From Burkholderiales bacterium JOSHI_001 (GTDB taxonomy: Bacteria > Pseudomonadota > Gammaproteobacteria > Burkholderiales > Burkholderiaceae_C), in assembly GCA_000244995.1 (NCBI GenBank), contig CM001438.1, positions 1,666,921 to 1,730,920 on the forward strand: a stretch of 64,000 nt of DNA. Reading direction: 5' to 3'. The notes beneath the pieces were generated by a model. The model worked only from the letters and a program-made list of their open reading frames with translations. It searched no databases and was not told the origin of the DNA. Of the stretch, positions 18,111 through 27,703 are shown piece after piece. Positions within the stretch are counted from its first letter, which is position 1. The number at the start of each line of letters is the position of its first letter. The translations under genes were made by a program, and so were the position numbers.

Positions 18111-19330
18111 AGAGACTGATGCTGCTCGGAGGCGGCCATGCGCATGTGCATGTGCTGCAGCAGATGGCCCGCGAACCCTTGCCCGGCGTTCAGGCGGTGC
18201 TGGTCACGCCGTTTGCGCGCCAGGTCTACAGCGGCATGGTGCCGGGCCTGGTGGCTGGCCACTACGCGGGCCACGAATGCGCCATCGCGCTGGAACCCCT
18301 GGCCCGCGCCGCGCGGGTGGAACTGGCGCTGGCCAGCGCTGCGGCGCTGGACGCGACGAAGCGCATCGTCACACTGGCCGACGGCCGCTCGGCACATTAC
18401 GACGTGTTGTCCATCGACGTCGGCGGCACCCAGTCGCGCGAGGTCATTCCCGGCGCCAAGGAGCACGCTCTCTTCGTTCGGCCCATCGAACACTTCATTC
18501 GCCTGCTGGACGACGTGCTTGCGCTGGCCGACAAACGCGTGCTGGACGTGGTGGTGGTGGGCGCCGGCGCGGGCGGCTTCGAGCTGGCCATGGCGCTGCA
18601 GCACCGCCTGGGCGGCAGCGGTGAAGAGCGCGCCCGGGTCTGCCTGGTGGCCGGCGTTGACTCGGTGCTGCCCGGCTACCCCGAAGGCGTGCGGCGGCGT
18701 GCCCTGGCGGCGCTGAAGCGCGCCCGCATCACCTTGTTCAACGAGGCCTGCGTGGAGGTGGCGGCCGGCCACGTGGCGTTGGCCAGCGGCGCGCGCCTGG
18801 CCTGCGACGTGCCGGTGATGGCCCTGCCTGTGAGCCCGCCGCCCTGGCTGGCCGCCAGCGGCCTGGCCCTGGACGAGGCCGGCTTCGTGGCCACCGGCCC
18901 CACGCTGCAAAGCACCAGCCACCCCGACGTGTTTGCCGCCGGCGACGTGGCCGGGCGCGTGGACGCGCCGCACCCGCGCAGCGGTGTGTACGCGGTGCGC
19001 GCCGGCCCGCCGCTGGCGCTGAACCTGCGCCGACACCTGGCCGGCGGGCAACTGGCCAGCTACCGGCCGCAGCGTCGGTCCTTGAACCTGCTGTCCTGCG
19101 GCGCCAAGCGGGCCATCGTGGCCTGGGGCCAGGTTTCGGCCGAAGGCGCCTGGGCCTGGGCCTGGAAGGACCGCATCGACCGCCGCTTCATCGACCGCTA
19201 CGGCGAGGCGCTGCCCGAGGCGATGAAGGGCACCGCCTTCCCGTCCACGATCCAGATCACGCGGCCGAACACCGTGATCGGACCGGAAAGCACCCTGGCC
19301 GAGGGCGACGGCGCGGCGCGCCAGGCCTGA
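18107..19330 (+). CDS. FAD-dependent pyridine nucleotide oxidoreductase of the SelD-associated type
   Basis: 407 residues. The N-terminus LMLLGGGHAHVHVLQQMA with an altered dinucleotide motif (GGGHAHVHVL) is the mark of the flavoprotein found fused to the N-terminus of SelD (selenophosphate synthase) in some bacteria. A second nucleotide motif is VVVVGAGAGGFELAMAL, and the FAD site is HPDVFAAGDVAG. Here there is no SelD domain (which would follow after residue 380) and no sel gene in view. Possible roles are an NADH dehydrogenase-like flavoprotein or a protein acting with a SelD encoded elsewhere. Convergent with tolA, 22 bases apart. Confidence 0.8.
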   Translation: MKRLMLLGGGHAHVHVLQQMAREPLPGVQAVLVTPFARQVYSGMVPGLVAGHYAGHECAIALEPLARAARVELALASAAALDATKRIVTLADGRSAHYDVLSIDVGGTQSREVIPGAKEHALFVRPIEHFIRLLDDVLALADKRVLDVVVVGAGAGGFELAMALQHRLGGSGEERARVCLVAGVDSVLPGYPEGVRRRALAALKRARITLFNEACVEVAAGHVALASGARLACDVPVMALPVSPPPWLAASGLALDEAGFVATGPTLQSTSHPDVFAAGDVAGRVDAPHPRSGVYAVRAGPPLALNLRRHLAGGQLASYRPQRRSLNLLSCGAKRAIVAWGQVSAEGAWAWAWKDRIDRRFIDRYGEALPEAMKGTAFPSTIQITRPNTVIGPESTLAEGDGAARQA

Positions 19331-19352
19331 GGCTTCGGGGGCTTCGAGCCCT

Positions 19353-20255
19353 TCAGTCCTTGGGCCGGAAGCTGATGATCATGGACGACGGCACGCGGCC
19401 GTCGGTGTCTTTCGGCAGCGTTTCGGTCTTGTCGATGGCGCGCAGCACGGCCTCGTCCCAGTCTTTCGCGCCGCTGCTCTTCTTCAGCGTGCGGCTCAGG
19501 ATGGTGCCGTCGGGCGCCAGGCGCACCTCCACCTCGGCGACCGGGTTGCCGGCGACGTCGTCGCCGAAGGTGATGTTGGGCCGCACCCGCGCCTTGATGC
19601 GCCCGGCATAACCCGCCGACGGCCCGGCGTCGCGCGCGGCCGTGCCTGTGGAGCCGGGCGCGCCATTGCCCACGGCCCCGCCGGCCTGGCCCATCATGCG
19701 GCGCAGGTTGTCTTCCCGCAGCTTGGCCAGGCGCTGCTCGTCGGCCTGTTCCTGCATCAACTTCTCGGCGGCGGCCTTTTCGGCCTTCAACCTTTCGGCC
19801 TTTTCCTTGGCTGCCTTTTCCGCCTTGTCCTTCTCGGCCTTCTCTGCTTTTTCCGCCTTGTCACGTTCGGCCAGTTCCTTGCGTTCGCGTTCGGCCTTGG
19901 CCTTTTCAATGGCGATCTGGGCCTCGTTCACCTGGGGCGGCGCAGGCGCCACCGGCGGCGGGGCCGGCACTTTCGCCGCGGGTGGTTCAGGTTTGGCTTC
20001 GGGCGGTGACGGCCGCGGTGCGGGTGGCGCGGCCACTTGCGGCACCGCGGCCCAGAGTTCGGCGCTCACGCCTTCGGGCTCGGTGGTGCGCCAGCGCACC
20101 GAAAGCGCCAGCGCCAGCACCAGCAGCGCATGCACAGCCAACGCCAGCAGGCTGCCCAGCCCCATGCCGCCCGGGCGCTGGGGCCGCAGGTCCACCCCGG
20201 CCTGCGCCGTTGGGTTCAGGGGCCCGAGGGTCGATGCTACTCCGGACGCAGGCAT
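19353..20255 (-). CDS. tolA: TolA, cell-envelope integrity protein
   Basis: 300 residues from ATG 20255; a TTG at 20264 directly after the tolR stop is an alternative. The layout is classical: one membrane helix (LGSLLALAVHALLVLALALSV), a Pro-rich segment, a long Lys/Glu/Ala coiled coil (about residues 115-185), and a compact C-terminal domain (RIKARVRPNITFGDD, VAEVEVRLAPDGTILSRTLKKSSG). It links the inner-membrane TolQR motor to TolB/Pal at the outer membrane during cell constriction. tolB and pal do not follow; the next gene is convergent. Confidence 0.92.
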   Translation of the reverse strand: MPASGVASTLGPLNPTAQAGVDLRPQRPGGMGLGSLLALAVHALLVLALALSVRWRTTEPEGVSAELWAAVPQVAAPPAPRPSPPEAKPEPPAAKVPAPPPVAPAPPQVNEAQIAIEKAKAERERKELAERDKAEKAEKAEKDKAEKAAKEKAERLKAEKAAAEKLMQEQADEQRLAKLREDNLRRMMGQAGGAVGNGAPGSTGTAARDAGPSAGYAGRIKARVRPNITFGDDVAGNPVAEVEVRLAPDGTILSRTLKKSSGAKDWDEAVLRAIDKTETLPKDTDGRVPSSMIISFRPKD

Positions 20256-20264
20256 GCTTGCCAA

Positions 20265-20687
<423 letters not shown>

Positions 20688-20703
20688 GGCGGGCGGTGCC
20701 TCG

Positions 20704-21396
20704 TCAGCGCGCGGCGGCCGGCGCCGGCGGGGCGCCGGCGTTGCGCTGCAGGATGTTGAGGAACTCTTCGATGAAGGTGTCCAACTGCGTGGCGATGCGG
20801 TCGATGTCACGCGCGAAGCGGTTGTAGGCGATCACCGCGGGAATGGCGGCGAACAGGCCGATGGCGGTGGCCACCAGCGCCTCGGCGATGCCCGGTGCCA
20901 CGGTGGCCAGGGTCACCTGCTGCAGGTTGGACAGGCCCACGAACGCATGCATGATGCCCCACACCGTGCCGAACAGGCCCACATAGGGGCTGACCGAGCC
21001 CACGCTGGCCAGGAAGCCCAGGTTGCCTTCGATCACGTCCAGTTCGCGCTGGAAGCTGGCGCGCATGGCGCGGCGCGCGCCGTTCAACTGCGCATCGGCG
21101 TCCAGCCGGCGTTCGCGCAGCTTCAGGAATTCGGTCATGCCGCTGGCGAAGATGCGTTCCATCGGCGCGGTGTGCTCCTTGTTGGCCACGCCCTGGTGCA
21201 GTTCGCTCAATGACCGGCCGCTCCAGAAGTCGCGCTCGAAATCTTCATTCAGGCCGCGGATGCGTTTCAGGCCGAACACCTTGCCGAAGATGACGCTCCA
21301 ACTGGCCAGCGACACCACCAGCAGCCCGGCCATGACCAACTGCACCACCAGGCTGGCATGCAGCACGAGTTGGATGATCGACAGGTCCTGGTTCAT
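20704..21396 (-). CDS. tolQ: TolQ, proton channel subunit
   Basis: 230 residues from ATG 21396 (MNQDLSIIQL). Three membrane helices; the conserved core GNLGFLASVGSVSPYVGLFGTVWGIMHAF and GIAEALVATAIGLFAAIPAVIAYN identify the TolQ/ExbB/MotA family. It lies 19 bases after ybgC in a standard ybgC-tolQ-tolR-tolA operon. Confidence 0.95.
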   Translation of the reverse strand: MNQDLSIIQLVLHASLVVQLVMAGLLVVSLASWSVIFGKVFGLKRIRGLNEDFERDFWSGRSLSELHQGVANKEHTAPMERIFASGMTEFLKLRERRLDADAQLNGARRAMRASFQRELDVIEGNLGFLASVGSVSPYVGLFGTVWGIMHAFVGLSNLQQVTLATVAPGIAEALVATAIGLFAAIPAVIAYNRFARDIDRIATQLDTFIEEFLNILQRNAGAPPAPAAAR

Positions 21397-21415
21397 GCGT
21401 GGGGTCTTGTTGTTG

Positions 21416-21835
21416 TCAGCTGGCAAGCGCCGCCAGCAGGGGGCTAGGAATACGACGCGGGCGCAAGGTTCCCGCATCCACGAAGGCAATGCGCACCTGG
21501 CCGTCGGCCAGCAGCGTGCCGTTGCGCCAGGCCTGCTGGCCCAGCAGCAGCGACGCGCGACCCTTCTCGGCCACGCCCACATGCACCTGCAGCAGGTCGT
21601 CCAGCCTCGCCGGCGCCAGGTAGCGCAGGCGGGCTTCCTGCACCACGAAGATGCCGCCGGATTCTTCCTTCAGCGCCTGCTGGTGGATGCCCAGCGCGCG
21701 CAGCCATTCGGTTCGGGCGCGTTCGAAGAACTTCAGGTGGTTGGCGTAGAACACGATGCCACCGGCGTCGGTGTCTTCCCAGTACACGCGCACGGTCAGC
21801 ACGAAAGGGGCAGGGGACGGGACGGGCGGCTGCAT
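21416..21835 (-). CDS. ybgC: YbgC-type acyl-CoA thioesterase
   Basis: 139 residues from ATG 21835; an ATG at 21874 would add 13 residues. Hot-dog fold thioesterase with the active-site region VYWEDTDAGGIVFYANHLKFFERARTEWLR (catalytic Asp in EDTDAGG). First gene of the tol operon, as in most proteobacteria. It hydrolyses short or medium acyl-CoA or acyl-ACP and is tied to phospholipid metabolism. Confidence 0.92.
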   Translation of the reverse strand: MQPPVPSPAPFVLTVRVYWEDTDAGGIVFYANHLKFFERARTEWLRALGIHQQALKEESGGIFVVQEARLRYLAPARLDDLLQVHVGVAEKGRASLLLGQQAWRNGTLLADGQVRIAFVDAGTLRPRRIPSPLLAALAS

Positions 21836-21916
21836 CGGTGCCGCGGCACTGTACACGAGGCCCTTGGCGGCCATGTTGCCGGCTGTACAGCCACGCGGGC
21901 GGGAGGTGGTAGTGCT

Positions 21917-23047
21917 TCAGCGCAACAGCGTGGCCAGCGGCAAGGCCTGCGCGCCGCGCCAGGCCGCCACCGCCGTGGTGAGCGCCACGCCCAATACCAG
22001 GCCCAGCAACACGCCGGACGCAAAGCGCGGCCAGCGGCGCACCGGGACCTCCTCGGCCTCGTCATCGGCCTGGTTGTCGCCTTCGGTTTCCACCCAGTGG
22101 CGCAGGGCCTGCGACAGGTGGCGCGCGTTGCGGTAGCGCAGCGCCGGGTCCGGGTGCATGGCCTTGGCGGCAATGCGCGCCAGCTCGGCCGGCACGTCGG
22201 GTTCCACCTTGTCGGCGCGTGGTGCGTGGCCGGCCAGCACGGCCTGGGCAATCTGCGCCAGGGTGCCGCCGGCAAAGGGCTTGCGGCCGGCCAGCAGTTC
22301 GTACAGCACCACGCCCAGCGAATAAACGTCGCTGCGGCGGTCCGGGGTCTGCCCGCGCAGTTGCTCGGGCGACAGGTAGTGGGGCGAGCCTGCCAGCAGG
22401 TTCTCGAAACCCGCCACCGCCTGGCCATGGGCCACGCGGGCGATGCCGAAGTCCAGCACCCGCGGGCTGGTGCGGCCTTCCATGAAGATGTTGGCCGGCT
22501 TCACGTCGCAGTGAATCACGCCCTTGGCATGCGCATAGGCCAGGGCGTCGGCCACGCGGCGCACGATCAAGGCGATCTGCACCGGGTCGGGGTGCCAGCC
22601 CTCGTCCAGCAACTGCCGCAGGTCGCGTCCGCGCAGGCGTTCCATCGCAATGTACACGCCCTGCTCGGAGCGGCCGGCGTCGTACACCGTCACGATGTGG
22701 GGGTGGGACAGGCCGGCGGCGGCACGGGCCTCGTTCAGGATCAGCGCGTCCAGCGCGTCGCGCCCGCCGATGTCACCGGCCAGTTGCAGGGTCTTCACCG
22801 CCACCGTGCGCGACAGGATGGGGTCCCAGGCCGCATGCACCGTGCCCAGGCCACCCTGGCCCAGGCAGCGCTTCAGCTCATAGCGGCCGATGTGGCCGAT
22901 GGTGGGCACGACGTCAGGCGCACCATCACCGGCCAGGTCGTCCGCGGCGTCGCCGGCGTGGGGCAGAGGCGGCAGCATCACGGTGGGTGCGAACCCCCGT
23001 TCCTGCACGGCGCTTTCGGTCTGGTCGGCCACAACGTTCACAGCCAT
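21917..23047 (-). CDS. Membrane-anchored Hanks-type Ser/Thr protein kinase
   Basis: 376 residues from ATG 23047; an in-frame GTG at 23152 lacks support. An N-terminal linker is followed by a complete kinase domain: glycine loop LGQGGLGTVHAAWD, Lys in VAVKTL, catalytic loop GVIHCDVKPANIF (Cys replaces the usual Arg of HRD, so RD-type activation is not expected), DFG in VLDFGIARV, and APE-like SPEQL. One C-terminal membrane helix (FASGVLLGLVLGVALTTAVAAW) is followed by only a short tail. There is no PASTA or other sensor domain outside, so the signal and the substrates are unclear. It lies between chaA and ybgC on the same strand. Confidence 0.9.
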   Translation of the reverse strand: MAVNVVADQTESAVQERGFAPTVMLPPLPHAGDAADDLAGDGAPDVVPTIGHIGRYELKRCLGQGGLGTVHAAWDPILSRTVAVKTLQLAGDIGGRDALDALILNEARAAAGLSHPHIVTVYDAGRSEQGVYIAMERLRGRDLRQLLDEGWHPDPVQIALIVRRVADALAYAHAKGVIHCDVKPANIFMEGRTSPRVLDFGIARVAHGQAVAGFENLLAGSPHYLSPEQLRGQTPDRRSDVYSLGVVLYELLAGRKPFAGGTLAQIAQAVLAGHAPRADKVEPDVPAELARIAAKAMHPDPALRYRNARHLSQALRHWVETEGDNQADDEAEEVPVRRWPRFASGVLLGLVLGVALTTAVAAWRGAQALPLATLLR

Positions 23048-23168
23048 GCAGCTTACGGGCTGCCCGAGGGGGGAATGCGTCAAAAGGCCGGCTCGGGCGC
23101 CAGGCCCTGACCTTTGCTTACACGCCGGCTGCGGCGGTGGGACTTTCGTCACGGCCCGCCGGAGGACC

Positions 23169-24236
23169 TCAAGGCACCAGGGTCAGGAACAGGAAGGCCG
23201 CGAACATCACCAGGTGCACGGCGCCCTGCATCACCGTGGTGCGGCCCGAGGCCAGGGTGAGCGTGGCGACCCCGAAGCTCAGGCACAGCAGCACCAGTTC
23301 CTTCGGCCGCAGGCCCAGTTCCAGCGGCATGTCCAGCCACAGCGAGGCCAGCGCCACCGCCGGGATCGTCAGGCCGATGCTGGCCAGGGCCGAGCCCAGC
23401 GCCAAGTTCAGGCTGGTCTGCAGCCGGTTGGCCCGTGCGGCGCGCACCGCCGCCGTGGTTTCGGGCAGCAGCACCAGCAGGGCGATGGCGATGCCGATGG
23501 TGGCGTGTGGTGCCCCGGTGGTTTCCACCGCCGACTCGATCAGCGGCGACAGCAGCTTGGCCAGCCCCACCACGCCCACCAGGGCCAGCAGCAGCAGGGC
23601 CGCACTGGCGCCGGCCTGGCGCGCGCTGGGTGGGTGGGCGTGCAGGCTTTCGTCGGCGGGGTTGGCGGCCGGCAGGAAGTAGTCGCGGTGGCGCACCGTC
23701 TGCACGAACACGAACACCGCCCACAGCAGGGTGGACGCGGCGGCGGCAAACAACAGTTGCGCCGTGCTGTAGGTGACCCCGGGCGAACTGGTGGTGAAGG
23801 CCGGCAGCACCAGCGACAGCCCCGACAGCGCCACCAGCGCGGCCAGCGCCGAGCCCGCGCCCTGGATGTGAAAGTGCTGCTCGTGGTGGCGCATGCCGCC
23901 CAGCAGCAGGCACAGGCCCACCACGCCGTTGCAGATGATCATCAGCGTGGCGAAGATGGTGTCGCGCGGCAGCGCGGCCTTGTCCGGACCGCCGGAGAGC
24001 ATCATCGACACGATCAGCGCCACCTCGATCACCGTGATGGCCACCGCGAGCAACAGGGTGCCGAAGGGTTCACCCACGCGGTGGGCCACCACCTCGGCAT
24101 GGTGCACCGCCGCCACCACCGCGGCCACCAGGGCCGGCACGCAGGCCCCCAGCAGCAGCGGCTGGCCGGGCAGGGCCCAGGCCACGGCCAGCAGCAGCGC
24201 GGCGAGCAGGGGTACGAAGTTCGGCCAGCGGGTCAT
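23169..24236 (-). CDS. chaA: Calcium/proton antiporter (ChaA/CaCA family)
   Basis: 355 residues from ATG 24236, about 11 membrane segments. The two alpha repeats are visible: GTLLLAVAITVIEVALIVSMM and LLPETTAAVRAARANRLQTSLNLALGSALASIGLTIPAVAL, each with the acidic residue typical of Ca2+:cation antiporters. It exports Ca2+ (or Na+/K+) in exchange for protons at the inner membrane. Confidence 0.9.
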   Translation of the reverse strand: MTRWPNFVPLLAALLLAVAWALPGQPLLLGACVPALVAAVVAAVHHAEVVAHRVGEPFGTLLLAVAITVIEVALIVSMMLSGGPDKAALPRDTIFATLMIICNGVVGLCLLLGGMRHHEQHFHIQGAGSALAALVALSGLSLVLPAFTTSSPGVTYSTAQLLFAAAASTLLWAVFVFVQTVRHRDYFLPAANPADESLHAHPPSARQAGASAALLLLALVGVVGLAKLLSPLIESAVETTGAPHATIGIAIALLVLLPETTAAVRAARANRLQTSLNLALGSALASIGLTIPAVALASLWLDMPLELGLRPKELVLLCLSFGVATLTLASGRTTVMQGAVHLVMFAAFLFLTLVP

Positions 24237-24344
24237 GGGCCGATGGTAGGGGTTGCGGTGCGCGCAACCGTGCGCCGTGACCAGCAACCGCAGACGGCGC
24301 AGGGCCAAGGCCCGGCGGCGCCACCGGAACGTTCAGTTGGCAGG

Positions 24345-24896
24345 TTAGCGACCTGGCCTGCCGCGCGCGGCCTGCACTTCCACCGGCCGCAGGTCGGCGG
24401 CGGCCTTGTCCAGCACGCCGTTGACGTAGCGGTGGCCGTCGGTGCCACCGAAGGACTTGGCCAGTTCCACCGCCTCGTTGATGGCCACCTTGTAGGGAAT
24501 GTCGATGCAGTGCTTCAGCTCGTAGGCGCCGATCAGCAACACGCCATGCTCCACCGGCGACAACTCGGTGGTCTTGCGGTCCACATGGACCGCCAGCACG
24601 CCGTCCAGGTCCCCCGCCTCGCGGATGCAGCCGTGCAGCAGTGCGTCGTAGTGCAGGCGGTCGGCCTTGTCGAAGCCTTCCTGCTCGCGCATGTGGGCGT
24701 CGATGGCGCCGGGCTCTTCACCCGACAGCAGCCACTGGTACAGGCCCTGCAGCGCCAGCTCGCGCGAGCGCCGGCGGGCCGACTTGGCGCCCGGTGCGCG
24801 GGGCTTGCCCTTGCGCGCCGCGCCCGCCGGCTTGGGCGCTGGTGCGGTGGTGTCGGCGGGCGGGGTGCTGTCGGGCACGTCCGGGTGGCCGGTCAC
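24345..24896 (-). CDS. nusB: Transcription antitermination factor NusB
   Basis: 183 residues. A GTG start overlaps the ribH stop (GTGA), giving translational coupling. An N-terminal Pro/Ala-rich extension of about 40 residues precedes the NusB fold: [66 protein letters not shown]. It binds boxA RNA with NusE (S10) in rRNA antitermination. The ribH-nusB order is conserved widely. Confidence 0.95.
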   Translation of the reverse strand: MTGHPDVPDSTPPADTTAPAPKPAGAARKGKPRAPGAKSARRRSRELALQGLYQWLLSGEEPGAIDAHMREQEGFDKADRLHYDALLHGCIREAGDLDGVLAVHVDRKTTELSPVEHGVLLIGAYELKHCIDIPYKVAINEAVELAKSFGGTDGHRYVNGVLDKAAADLRPVEVQAARGRPGR

Positions 24897-25357
24897 AGCA
24901 GCTCTTCCAGCAGGTTGGCCATTTCCACCGCCACGCGGGCGGCGTCGCGGCCCTTTTCTTCCATGCGCGCGCGGGCCTGGGCCTCGTTCTCGACCGTGAG
25001 GATGGCGTTGGCAATGGGCACCTGGTGGTCCAGTGACACGCGCGTGACGCCGGCGCCGCTTTCATTGGCCACCAGTTCGAAGTGGTAGGTCTCGCCGCGG
25101 ATGATGCAGCCCAGCGCGATCAGGGCGTCGAAGTCCTCGCTGTCGGCCATGGCCTTCAGAGCCACCGGCACTTCCAGCGCACCGGGCACGGTGACGTGGG
25201 TGATGCGCTTGTCGGGCACCCCCAGCGCGGCCAGTTCGGCCAGGCAGGCTTCGGCCAGTGCGTTGGTGATGTCGGCGTTGAAGCGGGCCTGGACGATGCC
25301 GATGGCCAGGTTCTTGCCTTGCAGCGGGCCGGATTGGCCCTTGTTGGCGTGCAGCAT
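24893..25357 (-). CDS. ribH: 6,7-dimethyl-8-ribityllumazine synthase RibH
   Basis: 154 residues. It condenses the ribityl-pyrimidine with 3,4-dihydroxy-2-butanone 4-phosphate. Signatures: [55 protein letters not shown] (the catalytic His in this stretch), and [22 protein letters not shown]. Its riboflavin-pathway neighbours are ribBA (43 bases upstream) and ribD. Confidence 0.96.
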   Translation of the reverse strand: MLHANKGQSGPLQGKNLAIGIVQARFNADITNALAEACLAELAALGVPDKRITHVTVPGALEVPVALKAMADSEDFDALIALGCIIRGETYHFELVANESGAGVTRVSLDHQVPIANAILTVENEAQARARMEEKGRDAARVAVEMANLLEELL

Positions 25358-25400
25358 GGTGAGGGGGGCGCGGTGAAGCGCAAAAGGGGAGGGAAGGCGA

Positions 25401-26498
25401 TCAGGCCTCGGCGGCCAGGAAGCCGGTGACTTCCAGGCCGTAGCCGGTCATGCTGGGCATGCGGCGCGGGCTGCCCAGCAGCTTCATGCGGTGCACGCCC
25501 AGGTCGCGCAGGATCTGGGCGCCCACGCCGTAGGTGCGCAGGTCCATCTGGCTGCGCGCCGGGGCGCCGGCGCCAGCGCCGCCCAGCGCCTGCGGCAGCA
25601 GGGCTTGGGCGTCCTGGCCGCAGTTCAGCAGCACGGCCACGCCTTGGGGTGCGCGCTGCAGCGCGCCCAGCGCGCGCGGCAGCGACCAGGAATGGCCGCA
25701 GGCGCCGGCGTCCAGCAGGTCCAGCGCGGTGAAGGGTTCGTGCACGCGCACCAGCACCTCGTCGCCGTTGCTGATGCGGCCATGGCGCAGGGCCAGGTGC
25801 AGGCCGCCGTTGCGGTCCTGGTAGGTCATGCAGTCGAAATCGCCGTGCGCGGTGCTGATGGGGCGTTCACCCACGCGCCGCACCAGCGATTCGTTGTGAC
25901 TGCGCATGGCGATCAGGTCGGCGATGGTGCCGATCTTCAGCCCGTGCGTGCGCGCGAAGACCTCCAGGTCGGGCAGCCGGGCCATGGTGCCGTCGTCGTT
26001 CATCACCTCGCAGATCACGGCCGCGGGCGTCAGGCCGGCCATGCCGGCCATGTCGCAGCCGGCTTCGGTGTGGCCGGCGCGCATGAGCACGCCGCCGTCC
26101 TGCGCCTGCAGCGGGAAGATGTGGCCCGGTTGCACCAGGTCGCTGGGCTTGGCGTCGCGCGCCACCGCGGCGGCCACGGTCCGGGCGCGGTCGGCGGCCG
26201 AAATGCCCGTGCTGACCCCGGTGGCCGCCTCGATGGACACCGTGAACGCCGTGCCGTGCTTGGTGCCGTTGCGCGACGCCATGGGCGGCAGGTGCAACTT
26301 CTCGCAGCGTTCGCGGGTGAGGGTCAGGCAGATCAGGCCGCGGCCGAACTTGGCCATGAAGTTGATGGCTTCGGGCGTGACGTGGTCGGCCGCCAGCACC
26401 AGGTCGCCTTCGTTTTCACGGTCTTCTTCGTCCACCAGGACGATCATGCGGCCGGCGGCCAGTTCGGCCAGCAGCTCGGGTACGGGTGCGATGGGCAT
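25401..26498 (-). CDS. ribBA: RibBA-type protein: active DHBP synthase domain with a degenerate GTP cyclohydrolase II domain
   Basis: 365 residues from ATG 26498. Residues 1-200 are 3,4-dihydroxy-2-butanone 4-phosphate synthase with the acidic loop [11 protein letters not shown] (23-33) and [17 protein letters not shown]. The second half has the GTP cyclohydrolase II fold ending ([20 protein letters not shown]), but the zinc triad expected near CLTGDVFGSLRCDCG is absent: the equivalent stretch is [19 protein letters not shown]. It is therefore probably only a RibB enzyme, with cyclohydrolase II supplied by a separate ribA. This form is common in betaproteobacteria to my knowledge. Confidence 0.9.
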   Translation of the reverse strand: MPIAPVPELLAELAAGRMIVLVDEEDRENEGDLVLAADHVTPEAINFMAKFGRGLICLTLTRERCEKLHLPPMASRNGTKHGTAFTVSIEAATGVSTGISAADRARTVAAAVARDAKPSDLVQPGHIFPLQAQDGGVLMRAGHTEAGCDMAGMAGLTPAAVICEVMNDDGTMARLPDLEVFARTHGLKIGTIADLIAMRSHNESLVRRVGERPISTAHGDFDCMTYQDRNGGLHLALRHGRISNGDEVLVRVHEPFTALDLLDAGACGHSWSLPRALGALQRAPQGVAVLLNCGQDAQALLPQALGGAGAGAPARSQMDLRTYGVGAQILRDLGVHRMKLLGSPRRMPSMTGYGLEVTGFLAAEA

Positions 26499-26544
26499 GT
26501 CCTGAATTGTAGGCGGCGGCCCTGGGGCCGCCGTCGCGCGGGCG

Positions 26545-27687
26545 TCACGCCCCAGTGCTGTGCAGGAAATCGTCGCGCCCAGGAACGCGGGCCAGCAGGC
26601 GCAGGTCGTCGCCCACGGCCTGGATGTCCACGAAGCGAAGGCGTTGCGCGCCGTCCAGCCTTGCCAACTCGGGCAGGGCGGCCAGGTCGCGCCCCGGCCC
26701 CAGCAGCAGCGGGGCCTGGTACAGCAGCAACTCGTCCACCAGGCCTTCGCGCCAGAAACTGCCATTGAGCCGGGTGCCGGCTTCCACATGCAGTTCGTTC
26801 ACACCGCGGCGCGCCAACTCGGCCAGCAGCGCGGCCAGGTCCACCTTGCCGCGCGGGCCGCCGGGCAGGGCCAGCAGTTCCGCCCCGCTGGCACGCAGCG
26901 CGTCGGCCGCAGGCCCATGGACGTCGGCGCCGACCAGCAGCACCTCGCCCGGCGGGGGCAGGATGCGTGCCGAGGGCGGGGTTTCCAGCTTCGAGTCCAC
27001 CACCACGCGCAGCGGCTGGCGCGCGGTGGGCACCAGGCGCACGTCCAGCCGGGGGTCATCGTCCAGCACCGTGCCCACGCCGGTGAGCACCGCGCCGGCG
27101 CGCTTGCGCCAGGCGTGGCCATCGGTGCGCGCGGCTTCACCCGTGATCCACTGGCTTTGGCCATTGGACAGGGCGGTGCGGCCATCCAGCGACGCGGCGA
27201 TCTTCATGCGCACCCAAGGCCGGCCGCGCAGAACGCGGCTGAAGAAGCCGATGTTCAGCTCGCGCGCCTGCCGGGACAGGTCGGCGTCGGCCAGCAGCAC
27301 CTGCACCCCGGCCGCACGCAGCCGCGCCAGGCCCTGGCCGGCGACCTGCGGGAAGGGGTCTTCGCAGGCCACCACCACGCGCGCCAGGCCGGCGGCCAAC
27401 AGGGCGTCGGCGCAGGGCGGGGTGCGGCCATGGTGGGCGCAAGGCTCCAGGCTGACCCAGGCGGTGCCGCCCGCCAGCGAGGCGCCGCGCTCGCGCGCCT
27501 GGGCCAGCGCGGCGGCTTCTGCGTGCGGGCCACCGGCCTGTTGGGTGAAGCCTTCGGCCACCACGCGGCCAGCCGCGTCGGCCAGCACGCAGCCCACGCG
27601 CGGGTTGGGGTCGGACAGGCCGATGGCCTGCTGCGCCAGCGCCAGCGTGCGCTGCAGCTGTGCGCGGTCCGCCGCGTCCAGGCTCAT
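26545..27687 (-). CDS. ribD: Bifunctional riboflavin deaminase/reductase RibD
   Basis: 380 residues. The deaminase half has zinc ligands His55 in GGPHAEAAAL and Cys83/Cys92 in LEPCAHHGRTPPC. The reductase half (from about residue 155) has RPWVRMKIAASLDGRTAL and the NADPH-site region LHVEAGTRLNGSFW. It catalyses the second and third steps of riboflavin synthesis. ribBA follows after 46 bases with no ribE (riboflavin synthase) between them, where many Burkholderiales have one. It lies 16 bases after the pilV-like gene, so it can be read from the pilin transcript. Confidence 0.95.
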   Translation of the reverse strand: MSLDAADRAQLQRTLALAQQAIGLSDPNPRVGCVLADAAGRVVAEGFTQQAGGPHAEAAALAQARERGASLAGGTAWVSLEPCAHHGRTPPCADALLAAGLARVVVACEDPFPQVAGQGLARLRAAGVQVLLADADLSRQARELNIGFFSRVLRGRPWVRMKIAASLDGRTALSNGQSQWITGEAARTDGHAWRKRAGAVLTGVGTVLDDDPRLDVRLVPTARQPLRVVVDSKLETPPSARILPPPGEVLLVGADVHGPAADALRASGAELLALPGGPRGKVDLAALLAELARRGVNELHVEAGTRLNGSFWREGLVDELLLYQAPLLLGPGRDLAALPELARLDGAQRLRFVDIQAVGDDLRLLARVPGRDDFLHSTGA

Positions 27688-27703
27688 CGGCGCGGGACTA
27701 GGC

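Noticed and set aside
20253-20264. TTG at 20264 as the TolA start
   Set aside because: It directly follows the tolR stop without a ribosome site of its own; ATG 20255 is three codons further and more usual. The difference is small and not excluded.
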